Shown here: one piece after another, positions 1 through 11,800 of the stretch
Numbering within the stretch: the stretch's first letter is position 1
Layout: each line of letters begins with the position of its first letter
Source of the DNA: Pseudomonadota bacterium
Lineage (GTDB): Bacteria; Pseudomonadota; Gammaproteobacteria; Steroidobacterales; Steroidobacteraceae
Assembly: GCA_037200975.1 (NCBI GenBank)
Contig: JBBCGI010000001.1
Location: 620,001-684,000 of the forward strand
Length of the DNA: 64,000 bases
Direction of reading: 5' to 3'
Translations under genes and position numbers: made by a program
Notes under the pieces: generated by a model
Databases searched by the model: none
Seen by the model: the letters and a program-made list of their open reading frames with translations, nothing else
Told to the model about the DNA's origin: nothing

Positions 1-56
1 ACAGAACCCAGCAGCAGGGTGGTGGCGGCGACTAACTTGAATTTGTTCACGGTCAT
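1..56 (-). CDS. N-terminal fragment of a secreted protein (runs off the window)
   Basis: Only the first 18 codons are present, reading MTVNKFKLVAATTLLLGS. This is a typical start of a Sec signal peptide, with a basic n-region followed by a hydrophobic stretch. The ATG lies at 56 and is preceded by a GAGG-type ribosome binding site (about 61-67). A sigma-54 type promoter sits 46 bases upstream (102-117). In exosortase loci, sigma-54 promoters with PrsK/PrsR often serve PEP-CTERM proteins, so this could be a sorting substrate. That is inference, since the C-terminus is outside the window. Confidence 0.6.
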   Translation of the reverse strand, partial: MTVNKFKLVAATTLLLGS

Positions 57-101
57 TTCTCGTTCCTCAGAAGGATATTGCACTTCTGTTGCTTCAAGAG
101 A

Positions 102-117
102 TGCACTCCATGTGCCA
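102..117 (-). promoter_or_regulatory. Sigma-54 (RpoN) promoter, -24/-12 type
   Basis: On the minus strand this reads TGGCACATGGAGTGCA. The -24 element TGGCAC is perfect. The GG and GC dinucleotides are exactly 10 bases apart, and the -12 element GTGCA differs from TTGCA at one base. Transcription would start near 92, giving a leader of about 36 bases to the ATG at 56. PrsR in this window is a sigma-54 activator and a plausible partner. Confidence 0.75.
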
Positions 118-210
118 GTGCAGAAAAAATCATATTTATCAAATACTTATCTACAAATCAGCCTAACTAGTTGCGGCCAGGTGTCAAGCCGCTCGACAGC
201 ATTAAGGGCC

Positions 211-1185
211 TCAAGGTGACAATAACCCCCGGGCCCGCAACACGTTCCGCATCGTCGTGAACCGGAAGTCGCCGAGCAACCGGCGCAGGCGCCCCTCGCA
301 TTTCGACAGATTCGTGTAGTGACGGAAACGCGATACCAGGCTGGTCTTGACCCGCGGCTGGTCGAAATCGATTTCCCATGGGTGCAGGTAGAAGGTGAAC
401 GGCAGGCCTTCCTGCTCATTGATGCTGCGCAGGCCTGCGCGGGTGAACCAGTACGGCAGCAGACGGAAATAGCCGCCTCCGGAAACGGGCACGCGCACGG
501 GACCGAACGCCGCGGTCGACATCGGGAATTCGGCGATGCGGCCCCCAGACGGCGCATGGACGAAGCCCGGGGCGCGCTCGGCGCCCGGCATGCCATACCG
601 GTCGTGGCGCACCGGGAAAATCGAAGAGTCGTACACGAAGCCCTGCTCGATCAGCGTGTCGAGCGCCCAGCGCGAGCGCGGCGTGATCGAAAAACTCGCG
701 GCGCGGTAGCCGATCACCGGCACGCCGGTCAGATCCTCGAGAAGTGTTTTCGAGCGGTGGGTCTCCTCGGCGAACACGGCCGGCGTCTGCCGGTAGATGA
801 GTTCGTGCGAATAGCCGTGGCAGGCGACTTCATGGCCCAGCGACGCTATGCGTTTGACCAGCTGCGGCACCTTGTCGGCCACCCAGCCAAGAACGAAAAA
901 CGTGCCCTTGATGCGCTTCTCGTCGAGCATGGCGAGGATGCGGTCGGTGCTTGCGGCGACGCGTGACTCCCGCTCGCCCCAGGTGGCGCGCGGAATCGCC
1001 GAGGCCAGCGCGGACACGTGGTAATAGTCTTCGACATCGATCGTGAAGGCATTGCTGATGATCGCCTTCGATTCAACGGCTGAAGGGCCCCGGGTGCCGG
1101 AACGCATCGAAACGCCTGCGTTCACATCGTCGTCCGCACCGCGCAGTTCAGTTCGCGGCATGGATAAAGTCGCCTTTGAATTCAT
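211..1185 (-). CDS. XrtA/PEP-CTERM-associated polysaccharide deacetylase
   Basis: This NodB-fold carbohydrate esterase probably removes acetyl groups from N-acetylated sugars of the exopolysaccharide. Visible motifs, in order, are FTIDVEDYYHV (metal and catalytic Asp region), HGYSHE (metal-binding His pair), the YRAASFSI segment and HPWEID near the C-terminus. This set is characteristic of the deacetylase family tied to exosortase-A EPS loci (the family called TIGR03006). I placed the start at the ATG at 1185. The frame stays open upstream to a TTG at 1215, and later ATGs at 1164 and 1110 are possible, since no upstream site has a strong ribosome binding site. The gene stands alone, about 50 kb from the core genes it usually accompanies. 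Confidence 0.85.
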   Translation of the reverse strand: MNSKATLSMPRTELRGADDDVNAGVSMRSGTRGPSAVESKAIISNAFTIDVEDYYHVSALASAIPRATWGERESRVAASTDRILAMLDEKRIKGTFFVLGWVADKVPQLVKRIASLGHEVACHGYSHELIYRQTPAVFAEETHRSKTLLEDLTGVPVIGYRAASFSITPRSRWALDTLIEQGFVYDSSIFPVRHDRYGMPGAERAPGFVHAPSGGRIAEFPMSTAAFGPVRVPVSGGGYFRLLPYWFTRAGLRSINEQEGLPFTFYLHPWEIDFDQPRVKTSLVSRFRHYTNLSKCEGRLRRLLGDFRFTTMRNVLRARGLLSP

Positions 1186-1440
1186 GGATCGATCGATCTC
1201 GCATTTTGGATTCAATCTGCATAAAGCACTGTTCGTACCAACTTTATTTATGCCAGTTTTTTCAGTAGCTTAAGGCTCATGCCTCCATTAATACACCAGT
1301 TGCTGTAAATGGCACCGACAGGACGCCATGCCAGGGTGAGCTGGAGCCCACGTGCCGGCGGCAAATGGGGATGTCGAACGGCGCACGGTAAACACGGGTT
1401 CCGCACTGCAATATGTGACATCGGCCACGGCTTCTGACCC

Positions 1441-2700
1441 ATGTACCGGATCGAGTGGATTGAACGACTGAAGCTCGGAGACGCACCGCGTACCCCGGGC
1501 ACGAACCCGCTGCCCGTGAGCCCGGTGGTCCTGAGCCTCGGGTTCACCAGCCTGTTCACCGACATCTCCTCCGAGATGGTCAACAGCCTGCTGCCCGCCT
1601 GGCTGGTCCTGCACCTGCATATGAGCCCGATGCAGTTCGGTGTCATCGACGGCCTTTACAACGGATTCGCGATCGCGCTCCTGAGCCTCGCGGCGGGATA
1701 TCTCGCCGACCGCAGCTCGCGCCAGAAGGGAGTCGCGCTGGCCGGCTATTCGCTGTCGGGTCTGTGCAAACTGCTGCTGCTCGGAGTCGCCGCAACCTGG
1801 GGCTGGATCCTGCTCGTGGTGAGCCTCGACCGTGCCGGCAAAGGCATTCGCACCGCACCGCGCGACGCGCTCATTTCCCTCAACACGCCAGCCTCGGCCT
1901 ATGCCATGGCGTTCTCGGTCCATCGTGCGATGGATGCCTGCGGCTCGTTGTTAGGCCCGATCACGGCGTTCGCGCTGCTCGCATTCCTTCCGGGCGCATA
2001 TGACGCGGTGTGGGTGACGAGTTTTTTCTTCGCCGTCATCGGTGTCGCGGTGTTGTGGCTGTTCGTCCCGAAGGCAACGGCAACCGTCGCCGCGGCCGCC
2101 GCCGCCGAAGCGACGCGGCCTGCCTGGTCGCCGTGGAAGTCGCGCCGCTTTCTGGCGCTCACGGCCTGTGGTGCGCTGCTGGCCGGTACCACCATCAGCG
2201 ACGGCTTCCTGTACCTGTTGCTGCAGCAGAAGAGCGCCACTCCGGCCGGGTTTTTTCCGCTGTTCTACGTCATCACCGCCGCGGCCTACATGGTGCTGTC
2301 GATACCGGCCGGGCGCCTGGCGGATCGCACCAGCCGCAGCCGGGTGTTCCTCGGCGGCTACGCGGTACTCGTAGTGCTGTACATCCTGCTGCTGTTCGCC
2401 GACCAGGTGAGCATCGTCGAGCTGGTCGGATGCCTGCTGCTGTTCGGGCTCTACTACGCCGCCACCGAGGGTATCCTGATGGCCCTCGTCAGTGTCGTGA
2501 TTCCGCCCGCGCATCGCACCAGCGGCATCGCCATCGTCGGGACGGCCATCGGTATCACCAAACTACTGTCCTCGGTCGCGTTCGGCGCGTTGTGGCAGGG
2601 AATCGGTATCCGCGGCGCGGTGATCACCTTCGTATTGATCCTGGGAGCGGCGCTGGCGGGTTCGCTGGCACTTTTGAGAGCGACTGATCATGATTCGTAG
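1441..2700 (+). CDS. MFS transporter
   Basis: This 419-residue integral membrane protein of the major facilitator superfamily has about 12 hydrophobic segments. The loop after TM2 carries the GYLADRSSR-type signature, and a second conserved loop reads DRAGKGIRTAPRDAL, typical of a subgroup of bacterial MFS permeases often near regulators or efflux genes. The substrate cannot be told from sequence. It overlaps the following gene by 11 bases, so the two are probably co-translated. The start has no obvious ribosome binding site, and the first roughly 25 residues are polar, so a later start is possible. Confidence 0.85.
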   Translation: MYRIEWIERLKLGDAPRTPGTNPLPVSPVVLSLGFTSLFTDISSEMVNSLLPAWLVLHLHMSPMQFGVIDGLYNGFAIALLSLAAGYLADRSSRQKGVALAGYSLSGLCKLLLLGVAATWGWILLVVSLDRAGKGIRTAPRDALISLNTPASAYAMAFSVHRAMDACGSLLGPITAFALLAFLPGAYDAVWVTSFFFAVIGVAVLWLFVPKATATVAAAAAAEATRPAWSPWKSRRFLALTACGALLAGTTISDGFLYLLLQQKSATPAGFFPLFYVITAAAYMVLSIPAGRLADRTSRSRVFLGGYAVLVVLYILLLFADQVSIVELVGCLLLFGLYYAATEGILMALVSVVIPPAHRTSGIAIVGTAIGITKLLSSVAFGALWQGIGIRGAVITFVLILGAALAGSLALLRATDHDS

Positions 2701-3829
2701 ACCCGCCGTCGCATTCGTCATCGTCTGCGTCATCGCCGTGGCCGGCCTCGCCGCCTATCTATCCCACGCCAGCAAACGCACTCGCGCCGAACCGACGGCA
2801 GCCGCACCGGCGCAGACCGCAACTGCGGTGCCCGCGGAATCCGCCCTCGCCTCGCCCGCCGAAACCTCCGCACCGCCAGCGCCGGGCGCGGCCGCAGCTC
2901 AACCGTCGCCAGCCCATGCCCCAGCTCCGATACCCGCCAACCCCCCGGGCCAACGCCTGTTTTTCCGTTACAACGGCGTCGATGGGCACTACGGCAACGT
3001 CGCCTGGATCGACACGAACAAACCCGCGAACGTACATTTCGTGGACTCGCTGCGCTGCGAAGTCGTGCACGTGTCCGGCGGGCACGGCATCTGCCTGAGC
3101 GCCGATCGCGGCGTCTTCACGACCTACGCGGCGACGTTGTTCGATGCGCGAACCTTCGCGAAACTCAACACGTTCGCGCTGAAAGGGATTCCGAGCCGCA
3201 CGCGCGTCTCGCTCGACGGCGCCCTCGCCGGACTCACGGTATTCGTCTCGGGACACGGCTACTCCACGCTCGACTTCTCCACGCAGACGCTGCTCATCGA
3301 TTTCGCGAGCGGCGCGGTGCTCGCCGACCTCGAGACCTTCAAGGTCACGCAGGATGGCGCGGTCGTCGACAACCCGGATTTCAATTTCTGGGGCGTGACG
3401 TTCACCCCCGACGCGAAGAACTTCTTCGCCACATTGTCGACCGGCGGCAAACACTACCTGGTGCGCGGCGATATCGCAGCGCGCAGCGCCATCGTCGTCC
3501 ACGAAAATGTCGAGTGCCCCTCGCTGTCGCCCGACGCGCGGCGCGTCGCCTACAAGAAGCGCGTCATGGATGGCAATCGAGTGCAGTGGCAACTGCACGT
3601 GCTCGAACTCGCGACGGGTCGCGAAACCGCGCTGTCGGAGAAGCGCAGCATCGACGATCAGCTCGAGTGGCTCGACAACCGGCACGTGTTGTATTCGGTG
3701 CCGAGTGCCGACGACGGGTCGAGCCCCAGCACTGACGTCTGGCAGGTGGCGGTCGATGCCCGCAGCGCGCCGCGGCTCTTCCTGCGGAACGCCTACTCAC
3801 CCGCCGCAGCGCGCGGCACCACTCATTAA
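2690..3829 (+). CDS. Membrane-anchored TolB/WD40-like beta-propeller protein
   Basis: The 379-residue product starts with a single hydrophobic anchor or uncleaved signal (residues about 6-25). An Ala/Pro-rich linker follows to about residue 85, then a domain with repeated propeller-like strands such as LSPDARRVAYKKRV and LEWLDNRHVLYSVPS, resembling TolB/PD40 blades. It is probably periplasmic and tethered to the inner membrane. The start overlaps the end of the MFS gene, suggesting a joint role, but I cannot assign a function. The stop codon runs into the A-tract of the terminator that serves the convergent giant gene. Confidence 0.7.
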   Translation: MIRRPAVAFVIVCVIAVAGLAAYLSHASKRTRAEPTAAAPAQTATAVPAESALASPAETSAPPAPGAAAAQPSPAHAPAPIPANPPGQRLFFRYNGVDGHYGNVAWIDTNKPANVHFVDSLRCEVVHVSGGHGICLSADRGVFTTYAATLFDARTFAKLNTFALKGIPSRTRVSLDGALAGLTVFVSGHGYSTLDFSTQTLLIDFASGAVLADLETFKVTQDGAVVDNPDFNFWGVTFTPDAKNFFATLSTGGKHYLVRGDIAARSAIVVHENVECPSLSPDARRVAYKKRVMDGNRVQWQLHVLELATGRETALSEKRSIDDQLEWLDNRHVLYSVPSADDGSSPSTDVWQVAVDARSAPRLFLRNAYSPAAARGTTH

Positions 3830-3854
3830 AAAAACAGGGCAGCCGAAGCTGCCC
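3828..3854 (-). terminator. Rho-independent terminator of the giant secreted-protein gene
   Basis: A 7-bp perfect stem (arms 3837-3843 and 3848-3854) reads on the minus strand as GGGCAGC-TTCG-GCTGCCC, with a stable UUCG-type tetraloop. It is followed in that direction by seven T (A-run 3828-3834 on the plus strand). It lies 30 bases beyond the stop at 3884. On the plus strand it has no T-run, so it is mainly a minus-strand terminator. Confidence 0.85.
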
Positions 3855-3883
3855 CATTCCTCATCTTCGCGAAGTGACGCGCA

Positions 3884-5862
3884 TCAGTTACGCGTGACCG
3901 TCAGCACATCGGTGCGGGTATTGCCGGCCGCATCGCGAGCGGTCACGGTCAGCACGTTGGAACCCGACTGCAGGGTGATGGTGCCCGTCGTCCAGTTGGT
4001 CGTGCCGCTCGCATTGCCGCTGCCGCCGCGGTTGTTGACCCAGCTCACCTGAGTCACCGCGACGTTATCGGAAGCCGTTCCACCCAGCGTGATGGTCGAC
4101 CCCGATTGCGTGCGCGTCGCGTTCGACGTGGGCGACGTGATAGTCACCGAGGGCTGCGTGGTGTCCGGCGCGTAGGTCACCGTCAGCGTGTCGGTGCGCG
4201 TATTGCCGGCCGCATCGCGAGCCGTCACGGTCAACACGTTGGAACCGGACTGCAACGTGATGCTGGCGACCGACCAGCTTGTCGTGCCAGTCGCCGTACC
4301 GCTGCCGCCGCGGCTATTCACCCACGAGACCTGCGTGACACCGACGTTGTCGGAAGCCGTGCCGCCGAGAGACATGGTGGCCGCCGCCACATTCAGCGTC
4401 GCATTGCTGGTCGGCGAAGTGATCGTGACGGCAGGCTGAGTCGAGTCCGCCAAGGTCACGGTCAGCGTGTCCGTCCGCGTGTTGCCGGCAGCGTCACGGG
4501 CAGTGACCGTCAGGACGTTCGCACCGGACTGCAACGCAAGGTTGCTCACCGACCAGGACGTGGTTCCCGAGGCCGTGCCGCTGCCGCCGCGACTGTTGAC
4601 CCAGGTCACCTGCGTGACACCAACATTGTCGGACGCCGTGCCGGCAAACGTGATCGTGCTCGTGGAGACGGTCAACGTGGTCGCATTCGTCGGCCCCGTG
4701 ATAGTCACAGTCGGCAGCGTCGTGTCGGCCGTGTAGGTCACGGTCAGCGTGTCAGTACGTGAATTGCCGGCCGCGTCGCGCGCGGTCACCGTCAACACGT
4801 TGGAACCCGTCTGCAGCGTGATCCCGTTCGCCGACCATGACGTGGTGCCCGTGGCCGTGCCCGACCCGCCGCGGCTGTTGGACCAGGTCACCTGCGTGAC
4901 GCCGACGGAATCCGATGCCGTACCGCCGAGGTTCAGCGAGGCGGCGTTCACGGACAGCGTTGCGTTGCTGGTCGGCGAGGTGATCGTGACCGTGGGCGCC
5001 GTCGTGTCCGGCGTGTAGGTCACGGTCAGCGTGTCGGTGCGTGAATTGCCGGCCGCGTCCCGCGCGGTCACCGTCAACACGTTGGAACCCGACTGCAGCG
5101 TGATCCCGCTCGCGGACCACGAAGTGGTCCCGGTGGCCGTGCCCGAGCCGCCACGGCTGTTGGACCAGGTTACCTGCGTGACGCCGACGGCATCCGCTGC
5201 CGTACCGCCAAGCGTCAGCGACGCGGTGTTCACGGACAGCGTTGCGTTGCTGGTCGGCGAGGTGATCGTGACCGTGGGCGCCGTCGTATCCGCCGTGTAC
5301 GTCACAGTCAGCGTATCGGTGCTGCTGTTACCCGCCGCGTCCCGCGCGGTCACGGTCAACACGTTGGAACCCGTCTGCAACACGATTCCGCTGGCTGACC
5401 AGGACGTGGTGCCCGTGGCCGTGCCACTGCCACCGCGACTGTTCGTCCAGCTGACACTGGTGACCCCGACAGCGTCCGCCGCCGTACCGCCGATGGTGAA
5501 AGGCGTCGCGGAAACGGAGGTCGTGGACGAACTGGTAGGCGACGTGATCGTCACGGTCGGAGCCGTCGTGTCCGTCGCGTTGTAGGTCACGGTCAATGTG
5601 TCGGTGCTGGTGTTGCCGGCCGCATCGCGCGCCGTGACCGTCAGGATGTTGGCTCCTGACTGCAGGGCGACGCCCGAGACCGACCAGCTGCCGGTTCCCG
5701 TGGCATTGCCGCTACCACCGCGGTTGTTGGACCAGCTGACCTGCGTCACGCCCACTGCGTCGGTAGCAGTGCCACCGAACGAAAATGGCGTGCTGGTTGC
5801 CGTGGTGGTCGCATTGCTCGTCGGCGTGGTGATCGTGACCACCGGCGCCGTCGAGTCGGCCG
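3884..5862 (-). repeat. Seven tandem Ig-like coding repeats of about 282 bp
   Basis: The last about 660 residues of the giant protein are seven consecutive units of about 94 residues. Each opens with D(T/S)TxPxVTITxPT, continues with GGTASDxVGVTQVSW and NxRGGSG, and closes with LTVTARDAAGN plus a TDTLTVTY strand. Identity between units is high at the DNA level too, especially in units 2-4 counted from the N-terminal side. Such arrays can expand or contract by recombination. Confidence 0.9.
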
Positions 5863-8800
5863 GGCCCGTCGTGGTGTTGAACACCACGTCGACCCAGTAG
5901 CTCTCGCTGTTGTACGTATCGGTCGGGAACACGCTGGTCGAACCGTACTTGTACAGGCCATTGGCGCCGCCCGAGCCGTCCTGCGGCGCGAGCAACGGAC
6001 CCGACGAAACGCCGTTCCCAGCGAAGTAGCCATCGTCGCCGGTGTAGGCGCCGGCGTTCGTGTGATACGAAACGACATAGTCGGCGTTTGGCGTGAGCGC
6101 GACCGGAGTCGGCAGCGCCTGCACCTGCCAGCCCGACGCGGTTTCACCCGAGAACGTCACCTGCGCGAGCAGGTTACCCGTCGAGCTCCACAGGCTGCCG
6201 ACGTGCGTGCCGGTGTTCTGCGGGATCTTGTAGAACCGCAGCGCCGTCACATTGCCCGGAGCGGTGCTGCGGAAGCGCGTGCCGAGCTCGATCGAGTTCG
6301 GGTCCGGATCGACCGTGAGGTCGGGCGTCGCCGTGGGCCAGAGCGAGCACGGGCAGGCCGCACCGCTCACCGTGAATGACACGGTCGTGGGCGAGGTCGG
6401 CAGGTTGCCGCTGTCGTCCACGGCGCGCACACGCACGCTGGCAGCGCCCGCGGTCGGAGCGGTCCAGACAAACGTCCAGGTGCCACGGCCCGTGGCCGGA
6501 CGCCACGTCGTGCCACCGTCGACCGACACTTCGACACCGGCGACGAGGCCACCCGCGTCACTCGCGGTGCCGCTGATCGTCAGGCTGCTCTGCGGAACGT
6601 TGGCACCGCCGGCCGGCGCGGTGATGACAACCGTCGGCGCGATGTTGTCGCTCGACGCGCTTTGCGCCGAGAGACCGGCCTGCAGGTTCGCAGGCTGCAC
6701 GTTCATGTCGGCGAACAGGTTCACCGTCGCCTGCTGCATGACCTGACTCACCGGCGTGCCGGCGCGATCGTGATTCGCGTCAAGGCCCCAGCTCCACTGC
6801 ACGGTGCCCGCGCCGAAGACGCGCGCGCCGCTTGCATGCTTGTACATCGTCAACGCGTGGTTGGCGGTGTCGCTGGCGTACGTCGAACCGTAGTCCTGCA
6901 GCTTGTCGACGCCACTCACCGTGGTGTCCGACAGGCGGAACAGGCCCGCCGGGCGCGCGCCATTGTCGAGATCCGAATCCCACTCGTAACCGAGCGTGCC
7001 GTCCGGCAGCGCCAGGGTGTTCGTGCCCGTCAGCGACGCGGCGGCCGTTCCACGCCACAGGCGGAACTTGCCTTCGGCCGCAGGGACCACGATGCCCGCG
7101 GTGCCCGCGTTCACGGTGAAGATCGTGCCGGTCAGGCCGTTTTCCGGCCGGCCACCATCGGCGGGCGGGCTGAAGCGCGGATCGCGCCAGCTGCCCGTCC
7201 ACTCGGAGGACGGATCGATCTTCGCGCCCGCATGAGTTTCCTTGTACGAGACCAGCGTGCGGTACGCGGTGTTGGAACCGTCGATGCTGTTTTCCCAGCG
7301 CGTCTTCCAGAACACTTCGTTGCCGCTGAAGAACGCCATGTGGACGCCGGCGTTACGCGCGGCTTCGACGTTGGCGCGCTGCTGGCCCGACCAGTACTCG
7401 TCGTGGCCGATCGAGATGAACGCGCGATGGCTGGTCAGCAGGCTCGCGGCACGATCCGTGTCGACACCCGTGATGTAGGTGACGTCGTAACCGTTCGACT
7501 CGAGCCAGCGGATCATCGGGTATTCGGCGTTGAACACCCAGTCCTGGCCACCCGCGTCGCCACGCGTGGCGAACGGACGGTTGTAGCTCACCTTGTAGGC
7601 GCGGCCCGGGTTGGTGCCCGGCGAACCGACGTACAGGCTATTGCCGCCGTACGCGTTGTACGCCTGCCAGGTGGTGTCCGAAGTCTGCAGCACGAGGTCC
7701 GAGGTGCTCGCGTCGTTGCGGACGATGAACACGATGTGGCTCGCCCCGCCCGTGTCGGCACGCACAACCTTGGCGAAGTAGACGCCCGAAGTGGCGTTGG
7801 CCGGCACGGTCCAGGAGCCCGATACTGCCCAGTTGCCGCAATCGATGAGGCCGCTCGCCGCCTGCGTGAGGCAGTTCGGCTGGTTCTGCGGCAGCGTCGC
7901 GGTCGGGTTGACCGACGTGATCTTGCGCGCACCGAGACCGCCGTAATAACCCATGCGATAGATGTCGAAGCGGTAGTTGGTCGCGTTGGTGTCGACCTTG
8001 AACTGCACCGTGCCACCGCGGTTCACGCTGATCTGCGTCGCATAACCCTGGATGCTCGGGTCGCCGGCGCCGGAGATGTCCCACTCGCTCGACGGGTTGC
8101 CGGTGAGACAGTTCTCGGCGGTGATGGCATTGGCCGCGCACGGGCCGCCCGCGGCGGCCGTGGTGAACGACCAGCTGTCGTTGGCGGCGAGCGCATTGCC
8201 CGCGGCGTCCTTGACGCGCGGATCGGTGACACCACCGCGCACGGTGACCGTGTACACGGAAGTGTTGGCCAGCGCGCTGGTTGGAATGAGCGTGGCGACG
8301 TTGCCCGCGTACGAAACCGTCGCGGGAATCAGCGTGTTGCCAGCATTACGCAGCTCGATCGTCGAGGTGTTGATCGTGCTCGCGGTCATCGCCTCGCTGA
8401 ACGTCACCGAGACGGCGCCGTTGATCGCGACGTTGGTGGCGCCCGTGGCGGGCGAACGCAACGCGATCGTCGGCGGCGTGGTGTCCGGACCCGTGACGGC
8501 CTGGAACAGCACGTCCACCCAGTAGTTTGCCGAGGCGAACGTATTGTTCGGGAATCCGCCGCCGGCGCCGTACAGGTACAGGCCGTTGCCACCCGCGACC
8601 GGGTCGCTGAGCGCGTGCAACACGCCGTTGTCCACGCCCGTGGACGTGAAGAAATTGGAGTTCGAGGCGTAGCCGCCGTTCGGGGCGTAGTACGAGACGA
8701 CGTAGGTGGTGTTGGGGTCGATGGCGATCGGCGCGCTGAACAGCGCCTGCTGCCAGCCCGTCGCCGTCTCGTCCACGAATGTGACCTGGCCGAGCAGGCT

Positions 8801-11800
8801 GCCGCTCAGGGTCCACAACTTGCCGATGTGCACACCGGTGTTGGTCGGGCCCTTGTAGAAGCGCACGCCCGTGACGTTGCCGGTCGTGTCGGCGCGGAAC
8901 TTGAGGCCGAGCTCGATCGGAACGGTGTCCGGGTCCGAAGCGGTGGCCGGCGTCGCCGAGTTGGCCCAGATGCTTACGCTCGGAGCCGACGAGGTCACGG
9001 TCGTGAACGACCAGCCGTCATTCGCGGCGAGTGCGTTCAACGCGACGTCCTTGACGCGCGGATCCGTCGTGCCGCCGCGGACCGTCACGGTGTACACCGT
9101 GTTGACGGCCAGCGCCGCGGTCGGCGTGAGGGTCGCGACGTTCGTGGTTGCATTGAAGCTCACGGTCGCGGGCACCAGCGTGTTCGAGGCGTTGCGCAGC
9201 TCGATGGTCGAGGTATTGATCGTGCCGGCGCTCATGGCCTCGTTGAAGCCGACGCGAACGGTCGCGTCGAGCGCGATCTGCGTGGCGCCGGAGGCCGGCG
9301 TGCGCGTGCTGACGGCCGGCGGGGTCGTGTCCGGCGGAATCGTGTAGGTCACGGTCAGCGTGTCGGTCGACGTGTTGTTGGCGGCGTCGCGCGCCGTCAC
9401 CGTGATCACGTTCGCGCCGGTCTGCAGGGCGATGCCCGACACCGTCCAGGCGGTCGTGCCGACGGCAACACCCGAGCCGCCGCGGTCGTTCGACCAGGAA
9501 ACCTGGGCGACACCGAGATTGTCGGAGGCCGTGCCGCCGATCGACAGCGGCGTGGCGGTGGAAGCGTAGGTAGGCGTGTCGACCGGCGTCGCGATCGCGA
9601 CGACCGGAGCCGTGGTATCGGTTGCGCCACCCGAGGTCGTGTCGAACACCACGTCGACCCAGTAGTTGGTCGCGTTGAAGCTCGACGCCGGGAAGGACAC
9701 TTCGGACGAATAGTTATAGAGGCCGTTGCCGCTGGCGACCGGGCTGCTCAGCGCGTGCAGGATGCCGTTGTCGACACCCACGGATTCGAACTGCGCCGCG
9801 GTATACGAATAGCCGCCGACCGGCGCGTGGTACGAGGCCACGTAGACCGTGTTGGCGGTGACCGGCACTGGCGTCGTGAACAACACCTGCTGCCAGCCGC
9901 TGCCGGTTTCATCGACGAAGGTCGCCTGCGCGAGGGCCGCGCCGCTCGCCGACCACAACGTGCCGGTGTGTGTGCCGCCGTTGGCAGCGCCCTTGTAGAA
10001 GCGGATGCCCTTGATGTAGCCGTTGATGTCGGAGCGGAACTTCACGCCGAGCTCGACCGAGCCCGTGTCGGAATCCGATGCGACCGCCGGCGTGGCGGAG
10101 CCGCTCCAGATCGAGCAGGGGCAGACCGGACCCGCGGCGGTCGTGAACGACCAGCTGGCGGTGGCGGCCATGGCATTGCCGGCGACATCCTTGATGCGCG
10201 GGTCGGAGGCGCCACCGCGCACCGTCACGGTGTAAGTGGTGGCGTTGTTGAGGGCTGTGGACGGCGTGAACGTCGCCGTCAGCGCGCTGGCGCTGTAGCT
10301 GAGGGTCCCGGCAACCAGCGCGTTGGTCGCGTCGCGCACTTCGAACGTGCTGCTCGTGACGGTGGCAGGGTCGACCGATTCGCTGAACAAAGCGCGGATC
10401 GGCGTCGACGGAGAGACGCTGGTGGCGCCTGCGGCCGGCGTGCGCGTCGTGACGGTGGGTCCGACGGTGTCGACCGTGTACGTGGCGCGGTAGGCACCCG
10501 AGGTCGCCGGGAAAACCGCGTATTCGATACCTTTCACGACCATGACTTCGTACGGAACGTCGGTGGCACCGCGCGCGATGCTGCTCAGGAAACGCGTGCC
10601 GGAGCGCCACGGCAGCATGCCGTTGAGGCCGGATGCGCCGGCGGCCTGCGTGACGTTGAAGTTGAGTACGTTCGAGGCAAACGACATCGAGCTGAACGAC
10701 GAATTGCCACGGCCATCCAGCCACGTGAGCATCTGGCGAGCGGAAACGACGGGCACGCCGCGTTCGACCGCCGACGCAACCGTCGTGGTCGATTCGGGCT
10801 CGACGCCGAGATCGGTGTGCGCATTGACCGTGTACACGCCGTACTGCTCATCCGTGCCGGTGGCGCGATCGAGCAAGGTGTCCGGGGTGAACGGATAACT
10901 CTGTTCGGACTCGTCGGTCATCTGCGTGACCGCCTGGTACACATCGATCAGGCTGCCGTCGAGATCGGCGAAACGCATCGGCATCGCCGAGCCGGTGAAA
11001 TGGCCCGGCGTGTTCTGCACCCAGGTACCCGGCCAGTAGTAGTAAGACGTATCGAGGCGGATGCCGTTGGCGAGCTGCACTTTCGCACCGGTCGCCCAGT
11101 CGCTCCAGACGATGCAGTGATGGCGCATCGTGCTGAGCGTGGTGATCGAGCTGAACTTGTTGAAGAACTCGAGTTTCTGGCCATCGTACAGATCCGAGAG
11201 CGACGTCTCGGTGAAGTCCTGGCAGGCGCCGCCCTCCATCGTGTTGACGTGTAAGCCGACCTCGAAGCCCTGCGCGTTGAAGGCCGAGGCCTGCGCATTC
11301 GTGAGCGCGCTGTTGGTGAAGACGTACGAAGTGCCGCGGATACATTCCCAGTTCGCGACCGAGCAGCCCGGCGCACTCAGCGAGAGGAACTGGTTGAAGC
11401 GCGCATTGGTACCGCCGCCGTCGGGCGACGTGAACCCGTGATCGTCGCCCGTCATCAGCACTACCGCGCGATGCGCGTTCGGGAGGTACCAGAACCGGGG
11501 CAGCGGCTTGCGGTCCACGTTCATGTCGGTGATGAGGTTCGCGAGGAAACGCTGTTGTTCGTCGGCCTGCGGAATGGAGATCTTGCTGCGGTCGACCCAG
11601 TCCGGCTGCGCATCGCCCACGGCATCGCCGAAGAACATGTCGTCCGAACGGATCGGCGTGCGGCCGTCACGCTCGGTGCCTTCCCAGAGGGGATTGCCCT
11701 GGCGCGTATAAACGACCGAGGTCGCGAGATCGAACATGAACGCCGCGGCCTGGCCGCCATTCGAGCCGACGCTGCGCAGCGTGACGGCCGGATTGGCGGT

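Noticed and set aside
3884-5862. Regularly spaced repeats that might suggest a CRISPR array
   Set aside because: The unit is about 282 bp, in frame and encodes Ig-like domains. There are no short identical repeats with unique spacers.
6662-11254. A 1530-codon open frame on the plus strand, opposite the giant secreted-protein gene
   Set aside because: It has a very Arg/Gly/Val-rich composition with no domains, and lies wholly antisense to a gene with clear signal peptide, domains, promoter and terminator. GC-rich coding DNA often leaves such antisense frames open.
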